Origin: Oscheius sp. JU75
Lineage: Eukaryota > Nematoda > Chromadorea > Rhabditida > Rhabditidae
Length of the DNA stretch: 64,000 nt
Direction of reading: 5' to 3'
NCBI GenBank assembly: GCA_037178855.1
Contig: JASJZC010000004.1
Coordinates: forward strand, 4,526,001-4,590,000
How positions within the stretch are numbered: the stretch's first letter is position 1; each line of letters begins with the position of its first letter. Both the position numbers and the translations under genes were made by a program. The notes under the pieces were generated by a model. That model did not search any database and was not told the origin of the DNA. It was given only the letters and a program-made list of their open reading frames with translations. This document shows positions 35,006 through 51,924 of the stretch, piece by piece.

Positions 35006-36780
35006 CTAAGTACAGTACCTGAATGGTGCGTGTTGCGAGTATGGAACGGGTGTCAAGACGCTGTAGACTGGCGGGAAGTACTGATAGACTTGTGGAACCG
35101 ACTGAAATGGGCCTGGATGTCCTCGATACGGCTGAACCGTGGGATTTCTGCAAAAGAGTTGTAAATAACAAGTGTTTCGGGGAATGGCACGTCTTTCTGC
35201 TTCAAAACAAAGTGCCCAGGTTTTAGAAGAATTTTAAAAACTAACGATTGATATGGACAGTGCACAGAATTGGACATGCTGACGTGCAGTGACGAACGAA
35301 CGGGAATCTGGCTGTCTGACTGGGAAACTTCCTGTTTGAATCGTCTTTGATCCGGCCGTTGAAGAGGACTGAACAGATTTTTGTTTCTTTTTGTCAAACA
35401 GTTTTTTTACCAGTTTTCTTGAGCTGTTACCTTCTCAACCCATTCCATGGTACTTTTTAGACGTCCCAAATCGACAGTTTTGATTGGTTGAGGACCATTC
35501 ATCATGGCCGGAGAGGGGGCTCGTCTCTTCATTGTGTCGCGTCTTATTGTTGCAGATTTCGAGCTCTTCTTCACCAAACTGGGCAGCGTATTGTTGAGAG
35601 ACAGTGTCTTCTCGGGCTTTTTTTTGAGCTGCGAGCCGGGAGCTCTGAAATCTAAAGGTTTTAATGGAAAACGACTAGAAAACCTGTTGACAGTGTATAT
35701 GGGAAGAGACGACATGGCTTGAGGACGCTTTTTGACAAGAGGAGCTGGAGGTGTGCTACGTATTTTCAGGACAGATCTTTCTTTCGAAGCCTGATTTCGG
35801 CGGACATTGTTCAATACTTTCTCGAGATACACATCATTTCGTCCATTACTGAAAATCAAATTATTGTAAATAGACCGAGGTTTGAACAAGCCAATTCATA
35901 ATTTTTTGAGAAGGCAATGCAGCTTTAGCGTTCCCTTCCCAACCTGATTTTGACTGTCAGTAGGTTGCGGCACATCCAGCAACAGCTTTCGCTTAGGTGT
36001 CTAGTCGGCACGTGTTCAGAACGCAAGTAAAGCAAGAAAACTGTCAAACAAACCTATCGACTGGGAGCGCCGCGTCGACTAGCTTGTCTTCATCAATAGC
36101 TACGACTTCAGGGCTTTGCTTGATAGCAGCCGTAGTATTCGTCTGACGTAGATTCGGCAGCGTTGTGTTGAGAAACAGCTTGTGTTCGAACTTCTTCTTC
36201 AGTTTTGAGCCAGGAGTTCTGAAAATGAATCCATTTGAGAAATTACCTAAACAAACCTATTGATGAGACTTCTTTGAGTTGGTGTCCTAGGACGATGCAG
36301 TCTTGGATCACTGCGCTTGTCAATCCAAGTCTCGCCAGAAACTGCCGTAGCATCAATGCAAATACTGTAAAATTTCTCCAAGTTTTCCTTGAATATAATG
36401 AACTGACCCGCTGTCCATTGAAACGGGGCTACAGTCCAATGATGGGCTCGCAGGCTGACTACGGTCAACTCCCCAGTCCTTACTTGAAATCTCTTTTATT
36501 CCGTGTCGTCTATACTCAAGATTTATAAGCCTGAAAACTAAGTACTTGAAGGAGGTGAATGAAATTACCAGTATTCTGGTCTTTCGTATCGTGGATCTTT
36601 GCTAGGAGACGTGCTGCTACGATGAAGAGGTATTATGACCGGTGGTACCGAGCTTTGGATTAGTCGAGCAGGCTGCTCCATCTCTTTGAAATGGTGTACT
36701 TTGAACATAAGATAATCAGAGTCTGAGGAAACTACTTGATGCTGGAGAAAAAAAAACGGACCGTTTGAAATTGTGCTCAT
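35006..36780 (-). CDS. Unrecognised basic disordered protein with a duplicated motif
   Basis: A multi-exon gene that I cannot name. A likely start at 36780 gives MSTISNGP, then KEMEQPARLIQSSVPPVIIP. Later exons are serine-, proline- and lysine-rich: SGETWIDKRSDPRLHRPRTP, TPKRKLLLDVPQPTDSQNQ, NDVYLEKVLNNVRRNQASK, SMSSLPIYT-like text, MKRRAPSPAMMNGPQPIKTV, then GRLKSTMEWVEKV. The last exon is proline/tyrosine-rich (PYRGHPGPFQSVPQVYQYFP) and ends TAG at 35006-35008. One unit occurs twice: RTPGSKLKKKFEHKLFLNTT near 36200 and RAPGSQLKKKPEKTLSLNNT near 35620, each followed by LPxL, which suggests an internal exon duplication. Composition suggests a nuclear or RNA-associated adaptor; this is inference. 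Exon edges are uncertain and more than one gene cannot be excluded. Confidence 0.5.
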
Positions 36781-37038
36781 TTTGTAAATGGGTCCTGCCA
36801 CGACACACTAGACTACAGTGGATTTGTTGAATTGTGCAAGAGTTTTGAGCGTAATCCTACATTTCCTTTTTTTCTGGACTTTCTCACTGCTTCTTCTTGA
36901 TCCAAGTTTTGCAGATCGGTTGCCAGTCTTGAAACAAAACCAGTTGTTTTGCCGTGAAACGTCGATTATATATTCGCCCCTTATTCGCTTGTTCACGATC
37001 TCGAGTTCACATTTACCTTTAACTTTATAGAAGACGTC

Positions 37039-40000
37039 ATGTTTTCCGCAACTGCTACCCTTGCTGACAAGTTCCAGCCGTCTTGGATCCGTTCGACCTT
37101 CCATGGTTCAGGCGTTGTTGCCGAAGAAGATGTTGTAAGTTCTTTTCTCTTCTGAAACTGCAGAGCTTGCAGAACATCGAACCATCGGTTGCCATTTTGG
37201 CTAGAAACCGCTACGGCCGCGAGGAAGTCCTACAACTTCATCCAAAGCCTATTCGTGCCCCGTTCGGTCTCTCCAACTGTCCCATTTTTGTTCCCGAAGC
37301 TCGTGGACCGACCGTCATGATGCAGATGTCGGAGGTTGAGCAGGTATCACTCTTTGCCTAAAATTATACTACTTTTCTAATTTTCAGCGCCTCCACATGA
37401 ACATAAACTCTTCGAAGGCAATGTCTTCCTTAAATCCGAGCGAGCGAACCATGGTTGCTAGCGGCGGTTCGCCGAATGGTCTCAATAGCCCCCAGGTACA
37501 GAAGGCTGCGAAAAATGAGTGGACGCCGGTCAAATCCACCTCGTCTTGGAGTCGTGGAGCTACAGCATCGGCCGGAGGAGGGTGTGCCGCCGCTACAATG
37601 AATGGCGGACGTGGTGGTCTGACTCGGTCGCTAGGCCGTGGTGCACCACTCGGACAGTTAGAAGAAATTGGCACCTCTCCTTACGGTCAAAAATACGGTA
37701 TGTTTTAAAGTTGAATAGGACTAGTTGGCCTTCTGATGTTTCTCCAAACTTCATGTCATTTGTCATATTCAGTGCCCCGTGGCAGAGGAGGAACTGCAGT
37801 CGGACGAGGAGGACTGAGCGTCACAGCCGGCTCCACTCAGTTCAACTCTCGTGCTCAGGGTCTCTATGATCCGCGCGATCCCAAGGATCGTCCCCGAAAC
37901 CGTCTTCGTAGCTCCAGCGACGACACGGATCCATCTTCCGCTCCCACAGGCCAAGATGAGAACGGCGGCTGGACTGGTTCACGTCTCGGACGACAAAACT
38001 CAACTGCTTGGAGCAAAGAAGGTTCTACTTTTTTGATTTCTATTAGCTGAAGATGTTTTTAGAAAATTCGTGGAATCAGTCGTCGGACAGAGAGGGCTCG
38101 TTCATCGCAGTCCAGAAGCAGGAAAACGGTGGAGGAAATATGCCGGAATGGTTTGAAGATGCCGATGACGGAGAAAAGCGGTGAGTTATAATTGAACTCG
38201 TTTCTTATTCGAGGAGCACGTTTGATTCTTGCTTGCTAGGAATAGCTAATATTTTCAGCCTTGAGGCCAACGCTGGCTCCTTTGAGGATGACGCTCGGTA
38301 TCGCAAAGATCTCCAGCAGGCAACCACCGCTCTCCGTTGGCGCCCGGGACAACAAGATCAGTCGCAACATCATTCGACCGACGAGCCCAACTTCCCTCCG
38401 CATCGCTACGTGCCACCGGAGGTTCTAGCGGCCCAGCCTGGAGCTCCTCGCCAGGTCGACTACTTCTACTTGGATCCGACCGAGGTCGAACGTGGACCTT
38501 TCCAGAAGGTTTCGCTTTTAATGCAAGCAATGGAGAACGAGTTTAGGACCAAATGTACACGTGGTATCAGATGAACTACTTCGCGGACACCCTGAAGGTG
38601 AGAACCAGTGAGCACACGGAATGGAGGTCTCTCGGCGAACTGAAAGTGCTCAACGGATCGGCGAAGCCCTTCGATTACAAGCCACCAGCTCCGCCTGCTA
38701 TTCAGCCTTCGTTCAGCTACCCGGGCAACACACCGTTTGGTGCAAATCTTTTTGGAGGGTTGGTTTTGCCATATTTTGATGGCAGAAGCACTCTACTTAC
38801 AGCATTTCCCTAATCAAAATTTGTTATTTCAGATCCAGTCCTTGGGGTGAGATGTTCGCTGGAGCTTCTTCTGCTGCCAGCGGCGGTGTCTCCTCGGCCT
38901 TCAACGACAAGAATATGCTGGCCGAAAAACAGCAATTCGATATGCAAAAGATACAAGAAATGCAGGAACTGATGCGTGTAGCCCAAGAGCAGAAGCGCAT
39001 TTCCGAGTTGAAAGAGCTGGAATACCGAAGACAGCAGGAGGAGCTGCGCAAGAAGTTTGACGAGGAGATGCTACGCAAGCAGATGGAACAGATGGAACTG
39101 CAGAAGAAGCTCGAGAATCTCGAGGCGGAAAAGAATGCTCGCCTGATGGAGGAACGTCGTCGAATGGAAGAAGAGATGAAGAGAGAGAAACAGTTAGAGC
39201 AGGCCGAGCGGAAACGACTCGAGGACGAGAAGAGACGCGCTCTGGAGGAGGCCAAGCATCGCGAACTCGATCTCAAGAGAAAAGAGGAGGAAATTGAGCG
39301 CAAACGGTAAAAAAATCTACTGTCTGCCCCTAGCAATATCTTTGTTTTAGACACGCCGACCGTGCTGCCGAAGAACATCGCCAACTGATGATGAAAAAGG
39401 CCGAAGAAGATGCTCTCCGAATTCGTCAGGCTCAGGCCGCAGCTCGTCGCGTAGAAGAGGAACGCAAGGCTGCCAAAGACGCCGAGCGCATGTTCAACAA
39501 CGAGGACGTATGGAATGTCAGTTTCTTGAAGGCTTACTACAACTTACAAACAGACAGAACTGATAGACAAGGACAGATAAAAGTTTTTCGTTAACCAAGT
39601 CTTCCAGAATTCTAAACCGTCGCCTCCCCCCGAAAGCATGGAAACCCCGTGGCAGACGGCTCCGTCCAAGAAGTCTCCTCCGCAGAAGCCAAAAGCTGCC
39701 GCTTGGTCCAGCACTGCTCAGAGCGCTCCTCGCGAGAAGACTCTTCGCGAAATCCAGGAAGAAGAAGAACGACAGCAGCAAGCCGCAGCTCGGGAACTGG
39801 CCCGTCAACGCAAGGAGCAGGAAAACAGCAACACCGGTTCGTCAGTTCAGTCTGCACTCTGGTCCAACGCCAACCAGCGCATCAATTGGGTCGGAAACAC
39901 TGCTCCGATCGTGAACAAGGCACCTGGCAAGCCTGCTTGGGGTGGTGCCGGGGTGGATCCGAAGCCAGCTGTGAGCTCGATCAACTGGGATGGGCCGTCG

Positions 40001-40670
40001 CTTCAGGCTGCTAATAAGGCCGTCCCGACGCCAGCCCCTGTTCTCAAGAAGGCCGTAACAGCTGCTACGCCGAAGCAAGCTCTCAGTGTAAAGACTGCTC
40101 CTAAAACTCAGGTGAACTTTTCTTGCTTTTTGGGATAAGCAGTCTCCTGCGGTTACAACGCTCATTTCAGGCCGTGGATGTCTTCACTCAATGGGTCACA
40201 AAGCGCCTGAAGGAGATCAACAAAAACGTCGATGCCGACGTGCTCTCCTCCTTCCTGGAAAGTGTTGAGAATCCGAACGAGGTCGAGGACTATGTGCAGG
40301 AATATCTGGGCGAGTCAAAGATTGCCAAGGAGTTCGTCAAGGAATATCTCCAAAAGCGCTGCGAGTCTCGTAAGCGCCGAGACACGGACAAAGACGTAAT
40401 TTTTTTTTTTTTGCTGTAAGCTTATAAACGAGGTTTAGGATCTCTCCTGCGCTAGATATGCTGGCACAAGCACGACTGGGACTCACGGAAAGAAGAAGAA
40501 GGGAAAGGTTCGTCATTCTATCTGGGTTTTTTTTCTTAGAAAATCATTTGTAGGGTGCTCGCCTCGTTGTCGACGGCAGTTGTCTCGGTTTCCGAGCCAC
40601 CGGTGACCCGAACAGAGTCAATCAAGGCGAGATTGAGACTGTGCCTCTGTCTTCCAGTCAGAAACGTTAG
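37039..40670 (+). CDS. gyf-1: GIGYF-family GYF-domain protein
   Basis: Scaffold that recruits the cap-binding repressor 4EHP and decay factors to mRNAs. Start ATG 37039 (MFSATATLADKFQPSW). The 4EHP-binding motif RYGREEVLQL lies near residue 50. RG-rich and disordered sequence follows (VPRGRGGTAVGRGG). The GYF domain starts DYFYLDPTEVERGPFQK and joins across an intron to DQMYTWYQMNYF, which fits the GPF-x4-M-x2-W-x3-NYF ligand-binding signature. A very long charged coiled coil (38930-39480) comes next, then REKTLREIQEEEERQQQ. The conserved C-terminal box FTQWVTKRLKEI, FLESVENPNEVEDYVQEYLG, AKEFVKEYLQKR precedes the terminal LGFRATGDPNRVNQGEIETV. Stop TAG 40668-40670. About 1000 residues, introns mostly 40-60 nt. 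All landmarks are present, so it appears functional. Confidence 0.92.
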
Positions 40671-43293
40671 ACAGCTTACTTCCCTCTTGTGGTTTCCTCC
40701 TTTTTAACTACTGTAGCTTCATTCTTCTCAATATTTTTCGTTTCCGACTTTTGAAGACGCCAATTCTCAGTCTCTAAAATAGAGCGCGGTCAAATTCTGG
40801 CTAATCCTCTACCCCCAGTTATTATCTATTTCTCGCCTCCATTTTATTTGGCACGCGTGTTTTAGCTCCTCTCTTCCTGGCAGCCACTCGTATTTACCAC
40901 ACAAATCTGTTGTCGCACCTTGTTGAGACTTTCGGTGTGTACTTCCCTTTTTTTTTGAAACAGCAACATCCGTAGCGCATATACGTGCAATTTGTTATTA
41001 TATAAATGTTGTTCCCTGTTTCTGTTTTTTAGACAGCTCTGTTTAGAAGGAAAGAGGAGACAATAAGGATCAGATCTGCGGCACTGTTTGAAAATCAGCG
41101 AAGATTGTCTCAAGAAATACGAGACAACATTTTTTTACTGCAGGAGTGACGAAATGGCCTGTGACTTTCAATGATTGTCATTAGCTGAAACAAAGGCATC
41201 GTTGAAGTGTGACGATAAGAATGACGCCTTGGTTGAGATCGCATGGGTTTACTCCTCCAATAACTTTAACGTATGCCCCTCACCCGAACAGTTGTCACAA
41301 CCATTTCGTTTATGAGCTCTTGTGATGTAGGCTGGTCTCCTCAACTCGCCTGGTGGATATGCTAACTGAGTAACTCCATTTGTCGGCTCTTCGATTTGTG
41401 CCCTTCGAAGTCTGTCCAACCTTTTGGTAGGGGAAAAAGGCGTTCATTAGCTTTAATTGCGAACCTCCTGTTTGTTCTGGAGAATGATTCTTTCGAATCA
41501 TTTTCACCTCTGCTCCGCCATATGTCCGCTCGCATTTAAAGTCCCTCTTTACTAACACATTACGAGCCAAACCGAGAGCTTTTCCTCTAACTTTACATCT
41601 GATCTGAAGAAAGGAAAAAACGGTTTTGAAACTAGATACTCTGAGATCTTTTGAGCCTCTCTTTGAATATGCCGCCTTATTCTAATTGCAAACTTCTGTT
41701 AAGGATTCCTTGACTGGTTGGATCCAAAAGATCACTGGAATTGAGAGAGCACCTTGTGGCATTTGGCCGTGCCTTCTTGCCTGCCGATCCGAATGTTAAT
41801 GTTATTGGGCTGACAATTACGAGTTCGCTTCCGCTCAATTCACGCCCGTAAAGAGGATCGTGGGAGGAGAGCACGTCCTCAAATAACATCGGAGCCCAAA
41901 ACTGATTGTCGGGAGCTTTGTTGTCCAGTCCCTGGGCCCTTTTCCTACCTTCCCCACTACTTTTCCAGCTTTTTTCGGAAGCCCCTGAAAAAAGAACAAA
42001 CACGATGATGGGCAGTCTTCCCACGGCTATCCTCCTTACCCTCCTCTTTACGATTGTCTCGCTTTGTTCCGCTCCGACGCCTCCCCCTCCTGAATCTCGA
42101 TCTCGGGCACTGAGCCTCTTGAGCCTATCGTCCCCTAAATATGTTGCGCACTTTTTTCGTGAAGAAGACTTCGGCATAAAATGAACCCGCATCCACCCAT
42201 AGAATCTGCTTTGATTCTTCTGTTTTGACTGAAACCTCAATGCTTTCTAATTATTTGTGCGAGACTTTTCGCCTTCAAATAGAGAGTCAAAAATAGACAA
42301 CAGGACAGGTAAACAGATTAGATAGCTAGTTTTAAAAGTTATTTTTTTTAGGATTATGAACACGAAAGATGTTTGAGTTTTTAGGTGAGAGGCTTCTTTT
42401 GCAGATTCCCAGAACTCAAGAGCTTCTCGAACAAATCTTGACGTTCCTTTGCAGAATACAGTAGTTCTAGTGCACTCTCCTGATGTACTTTCAAGTACCT
42501 TCTGTTCTCACAGTTGGGCTTGTTGTGTAAGTGAGTTTAGTCAACTAACGACAGACGAGTTACTCCCAGTTACTTTTGAGATCTTAATCTCAAAACTCTT
42601 AAACCAGTAACTAATATATTGAGCTACAATGATAGTCAACCTGACAGATACTTTCTACCATTCAGATTTTTGTCCTTGTTTTACAAGACTTCTTCAATTT
42701 TCATGTGACCCCATGTATACAGTCAGAAGAAGGTTATAGTTTTGGTATTACCAGCTTACGAGTTCTGATCTACATTGTCTAGGGTCCAATAAGCACGAAC
42801 GGAGGGTCAAATTGGAACCAGTCCCTAGAAAACATGGACGCTCCTTTAGTCTCTAGGCCATCTTGACCATTTCGAGATCTTCCTGTCTCGTGCAAAAGAG
42901 GGTATTTCCCGTCTGAAAGTGTAATTATAGCGGCAAAGCGATAATAGTGCCAAGATTTGCCATTTTTGGGGATGATTTATACACGAATCGGCCTCTCTTT
43001 CCCTCTTCCTCATTCTGTTGGTTTGCTCTTCGTCCGAGTGTAAATAACTAGGTCAATTTGGAGATTGCTCCACTCGCTTTTCAACACAGGTTTCGACCCC
43101 TCTCTTCCAGCAAGCTTCCTCGTCTTCTGAGAAAACGTTCCGCGTGAAATATTCACACACTGATTCCCGCAATTGGAAACGGCCTAACACAATTTGGCAG
43201 AAGAAGAGCAAACCCGCGAGATCTTTGCGTTGCTCTCTCTTTTGTTCCTCTGCCCTCTTCATTCCGTTCTTTGAGATCTCTTTCTCTTCAGGA
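40671..43293. other. Gene-poor interval with one candidate secreted peptide
   Basis: 2.6 kb between GIGYF and the TRPC channel, both on plus. Apart from the candidate at 42005-42184 I see only short frames. The region 41677-42240 is also open on minus for 187 codons, but that translation is low-complexity and has no domain. Confidence 0.4.
42005..42184 (+). CDS. Candidate secreted peptide precursor
   Basis: Frame of 59 residues starting MMGSLPTAILLTLLFTIVSL, an excellent signal peptide with likely cleavage after CSA. The mature part would be about 36 residues: PTPPPPESRSRALS and then SSPKYVAHFFREEDFGIK. It has no cysteine and possible basic cleavage sites, as in neuropeptide precursors. Evidence against: no homologue is known to me, there is no typical amidation site, and the opposite strand is open over the same span. 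No function assigned. Confidence 0.35.
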   Translation: MMGSLPTAILLTLLFTIVSLCSAPTPPPPESRSRALSLLSLSSPKYVAHFFREEDFGIK

Positions 43294-43304
43294 ATGTCCT
43301 CAAC

Positions 43305-48222
<4,918 letters not shown>

Positions 48223-48299
48223 ACTATAAAAATTTAAAGACTGTCTCCTGTCTCGCGGGTAGAGCTATTTTCGGTTTATTGTTTTGTAGGTATGTTTGA

Positions 48300-49350
48300 C
48301 TAGACTTTCTGGACCTTGTCTGGCTCGAAGATATCCTGCTTACTTAGTGTCTTGGATCCAGTGGGTCTTCTGATGGCCGTCTTCGTTAGCGTGGCAAGGA
48401 TGGATTCGAACGAGGCTGCTGCGGCCTTCCTCTTCGACACCTTCGAGATCCTTTCATCCACGGATTTCTTCATCGAGTTGTCATTCTTTCGACTCGGTCT
48501 TTTGGACAAACCCACCGCGTTCCTGTCGGGGTCCGAGTCGATTCCGTCGTCCTGGCCGACGCCTGTCTCTGAAAAACCTTCATTGACGTAGCATTTGTCT
48601 TTATCGTCGTCATGGCCGTCATTCAGTCCAACGGCAGGGATCAGGTATTCGTAGTTGGGCGTCGTCTCGAACTCCAGATTATTCACGTAGCGCAAACAGA
48701 TACATATACCATAGGCAGATTCTAGAAGATCTCGTTCACGACCGACCGAAGCTTTTGCATAAAGTTTTCCTTTAGCTGGATCACGATCATCTGGCCTCTT
48801 TGCCCTTTTCACAGCAGATAGATGCTGTTGTACGCGTCCGCCATGATGAAGACCAAAGATCGCATCTTCATTGCTCATCCAGCCTCATCGATCGTCGCGA
48901 GGCAAATCGTACTGTGCGGGGGCTGAACTTCAAGTAAATACTATTCAAAAAGAGGGCGACATACTTTCAACTCACAATGAAAGTAGCCGATCGTGTGTAG
49001 ATCTCTCAGGATTTCGAGATACTGGATGCAGATTTTGGTGGCAGTTTAATTGGTGAAACATTTCGTGTTCACGTGTCTGACCATGTCCAGCCACGGCCCA
49101 CGACTTCCATGACAATGAGTTTGAACTTGACGGTCCTGCCGCGGTCGATGAGGCTCAGGAAGTGCTTGCGTTTGGCCTGTCTCCGCAAGACTCAAAATGG
49201 AGGCCGAGGTCCTGGCTGCCTGTGGACAGGCCAAACGCACGGAAGACCTTATACAAATCGCCCAATCCACCTGATCCCAAGGGATCGACCACCACGTAGC
49301 GAGACTTTTCCGAACTAATCAACTCCTCCGACTCCAGCAGCTCCCGTCTC
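48300..49350 (-). pseudogene. Tau-tubulin-kinase-like protein kinase, rearranged and broken
   Basis: On minus, the N-lobe starts RYVVVDPLGSGGLGDLYKVF (about 49240-49300). After a scrambled block it continues KHFLSLIDRGRTVKFKLIVM with EVVGR, then changes frame to WLDMVRHV. The catalytic segment reads LEILRDLHTIGYFHCELK, where TTBK/CK1 kinases have HRDLK, so the catalytic aspartate is lost. A frame of 193 codons (48878-48300) holds remnants of the C-lobe (VNNLEFETTPNYEYL) and a charged tail. The piece that should encode the alpha-C region, RLKMEAEVLAACGQAKR, is present but on the plus strand (49188-49238), so it has been inverted in place. TTBK-like kinases are expanded in nematodes, many testis-specific, and decayed copies would not surprise. 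No single frame encodes a kinase. Confidence 0.7.
49168..49238. repeat. 14-bp inverted repeat bounding the inverted kinase block
   Basis: GCGTTTGGCCTGTC at 49168-49181 and its exact complement at 49225-49238 flank 43 bp. The repeat encodes GQAKR-type sequence in both orientations and marks the edges of the micro-inversion in the kinase pseudogene. Confidence 0.8.
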
Positions 49351-49438
49351 GGCTTCGGTCTTTGCTGAAGACTTCATCAAATTACGGCTAAATTTATAAC
49401 AGAAGATGGGATTAAAAAAGACTTTGTATGCTCGAGGA

Positions 49439-51633
49439 TCACCCAGATGCTCGCCATTTCTTCTCGACGGCTTCGACATTTTTCATAGCAGCTTCGACGG
49501 CCTGGGCGGATTCCGCCGACTTCGACTCTTTGCGGCAGTATTTGAGTCCTTCCACCAGCCACTTCATGCTCATTCCGATGGTTCGCGAATGATCGATCAG
49601 TTCGTCAACTAGCTGAAAAGAACTAGTTAGGAAAATGACAAATAACGAACCATGGCAAATTCGACTGGCTTCATGGTTCCGCTTACTAATCTGTGAAGTC
49701 TTGTCGTCGTAAATTTTGCCATTGTTGACTGGTCTAGCCAGCACTGCTCGAGGCTCAGCTGAAGCGGAATTCGATTGAACGGCGGCATTTTGTAGTCTTT
49801 CTGAAATGAAACATTGTCAGTGTCACCCCTGCGTCATTAAGATTTTACCGTTTTGACAATCCACTCAAGTCTCGTGTTCCAGGTTTCACAGCCCACGAAT
49901 CCGTCTTTTAACATTCCCAGAATTAGATGCTTCGAATCTTGATCTTGGATTTTGAGGTAAAGATTAAAAGAAACCTCGTTGTCTGTCGACTACAATGAAT
50001 CCATACGAGGGTTTCTTCGTCTTCCCTTTCTGGTGCAGAATACAGTATGCCGCAGTTCCTGTCATTAAAAGACACCTATTCAGCAAATCGAACAGAATCC
50101 TATTCCTTTTGATTGATCTCGGGTCATAGCTGCTGTGTCTCTGCTTGAAACAAGGCTCTTGGTATGCTAAACTTTGGGTTAGAAGTAAAGCAACAAAGAT
50201 TTGCACCGTCTAGGAGATCAAATCGTCGATGGAATCCAAAGCCGCGAATTATAGCCTCTTCCTCTTCGATAAACCCAATAATTGAGACGCGTCCAGCTCC
50301 ATCTGGCTTGACGTACTTCTTTTTCGACAAGTGAACTGGTTGAACCTGTAAAGTTGTCATTAGATCGAGGTAGAGTCTCACCATAATTGCCAGCGGAGAC
50401 ATAGAACCGAAATGGACATCGACAGCATTCGGTCGGAGGAACTCTCTTTTGAATTTGGTCTTCCTCAAGGACATGCTGACAAGCAGTTGGGACAGTGACT
50501 GACAGTCGTTCGGATTCGATCTGAAACTAACTTTATTGGCGAACTAATTTAAGCTTACATAAGTAAAAATTGGGAAGCTGTGCCTTTAACAATGTAGTTA
50601 AAGACGGTTTGTACTTTTTGAAGTTTTTCCGACGGGAGCATATCGGAGAACATGATGAAGGAGCAGGGAACAGTTCTGGTTAACGAGGGCAACATGTTCT
50701 GGGCCTGAACCTATTTTTATGAGCCAATAAAGAGGCCAAATGAACTTCGGAGATCATAATGTAGGTAGTGTCCACGTCGAGAAAGAGGATCACATGGTCT
50801 ATGTCACGACGAGCCTTGTTTAATGAATAAATGGAAAGGAACGATTCGAAGCTAAAATTGTCTCGTAGACCGGTCCGTTGGAGTGCCACTCGCCGAAGTC
50901 TAAGAGAGAAATTTCAGTGAGGAAGGTGAGACAAAAACTTTGTAGCCAAGTCCTGCTCCGAGCCGGGGAAAGTTCCTTGTGTGGCTGAATCTTGGCCCCT
51001 ACAGCATGTCGTCTGAAACTAGATTATAACGCAAAGAGAGCAAGTACCAGAATGATATGAAGAGATTGCTTTCCCAAGGCTATCAATTTCTGGCATTCGT
51101 GCATGTAATCAGCGAGGACAAAGCTGGCTAATTGTATTTTTGATAACTGATTTCCGGACTGCTCCAGGATTTCTGCAAGAACAATAAGACAACTATCAGG
51201 TAGGAAAATGAACCATTGCGGATTTTGCGGAAGACGCGAGAATCTTTGGAAGAACTCCGGGGATTGACGTTGAGAAATACGTCAACTTCCTCCAGCCACG
51301 AACTGGGGCTGAAAATCGCTCAGATTACCCGTCTAAAACCCAAACAAACCAACATCCCATCGAGGTGGTGGTGACAAGACCAATTAGGACAGTTGACTTG
51401 TGTTTGTCATCGACTTTCTTCGCTGTAGCAGCAGCACGCTTGTTTGGGTTGACCACATCTGGTGGAGTCGCCAAATTAGTAGGTTTCTTGACAATTACTG
51501 GAAGAGTTGCTGGTTTGGAAGCAGCTGATTTAGGAAGAGCTGCAGCAGGACGTTTAGTCGTCATTGCAGCTGGCCTGCTACCGCCTCTTGCCGGTGGTCT
51601 CACGTGAGGTTTCACAATTGATGGAGGTGGCAT
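49439..51633 (-). CDS. Divergent protein, possibly Integrator subunit 14-like
   Basis: Start at 51633 (MPPPSIVKPHVRPPARGGSR), three nt after an acceptor-like CCGATTCAG. An alanine/lysine/proline-rich lead (AALPKSAASKPATLPVIVKK) is followed by alternating strand and helix segments that could be a von Willebrand A fold (KSTVLIGLVTTTS, LADYMHECQKLIALGKQSLH, DIDHVILFLDVDTTYIMI). Later exons include RTVPCSFIMFSDMLPSEKLQ, FLRPNAVDVHFGSMSPLAIM, VQPVHLSKKKYVKPDG with RVSIIGFIEEEEA, and LLMTGTAAYCILHQKGKTKK. A helical C-terminus (LVDELIDHSRTIGMSMKWLV) ends TGA at 49439-49441. A VWA-like domain followed by a beta-barrel with IGFIE and YCILHQ recalls INTS14, but the similarity is weak. About ten introns; the model is approximate. 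The plus-strand gene at 51925 starts divergently 291 bp away. Confidence 0.45.
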
Positions 51634-51924
51634 GGCCTGAATCGGGTTTTGTTGAACAAATTGGAGAAGAAACAGGGAATATTGAAAAAGAGACTGAAGA
51701 ATTACGATTTTCAAACGCACTGCGCGCAGCATTTCCTCCCAATTTGCACGCCTATTTTGGCGGGAGTATCTCCCATCTATTTCAAATCTCTCCATTGTTT
51801 TGTTCTCCCGTTTTCTGAATTCTTCGCTATCAACTGCTCATTGTCCATTATCTATTTATTGTTCATTATCTGGTTAATCGATGGCGCATAAGTTATTTTA
51901 TCTCACGTCATTCCAGGCCAAACA

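Noticed and set aside
41677-42240. 187-codon minus frame
   Set aside because: Low-complexity translation without domain; the opposite strand offers a cleaner signal peptide.
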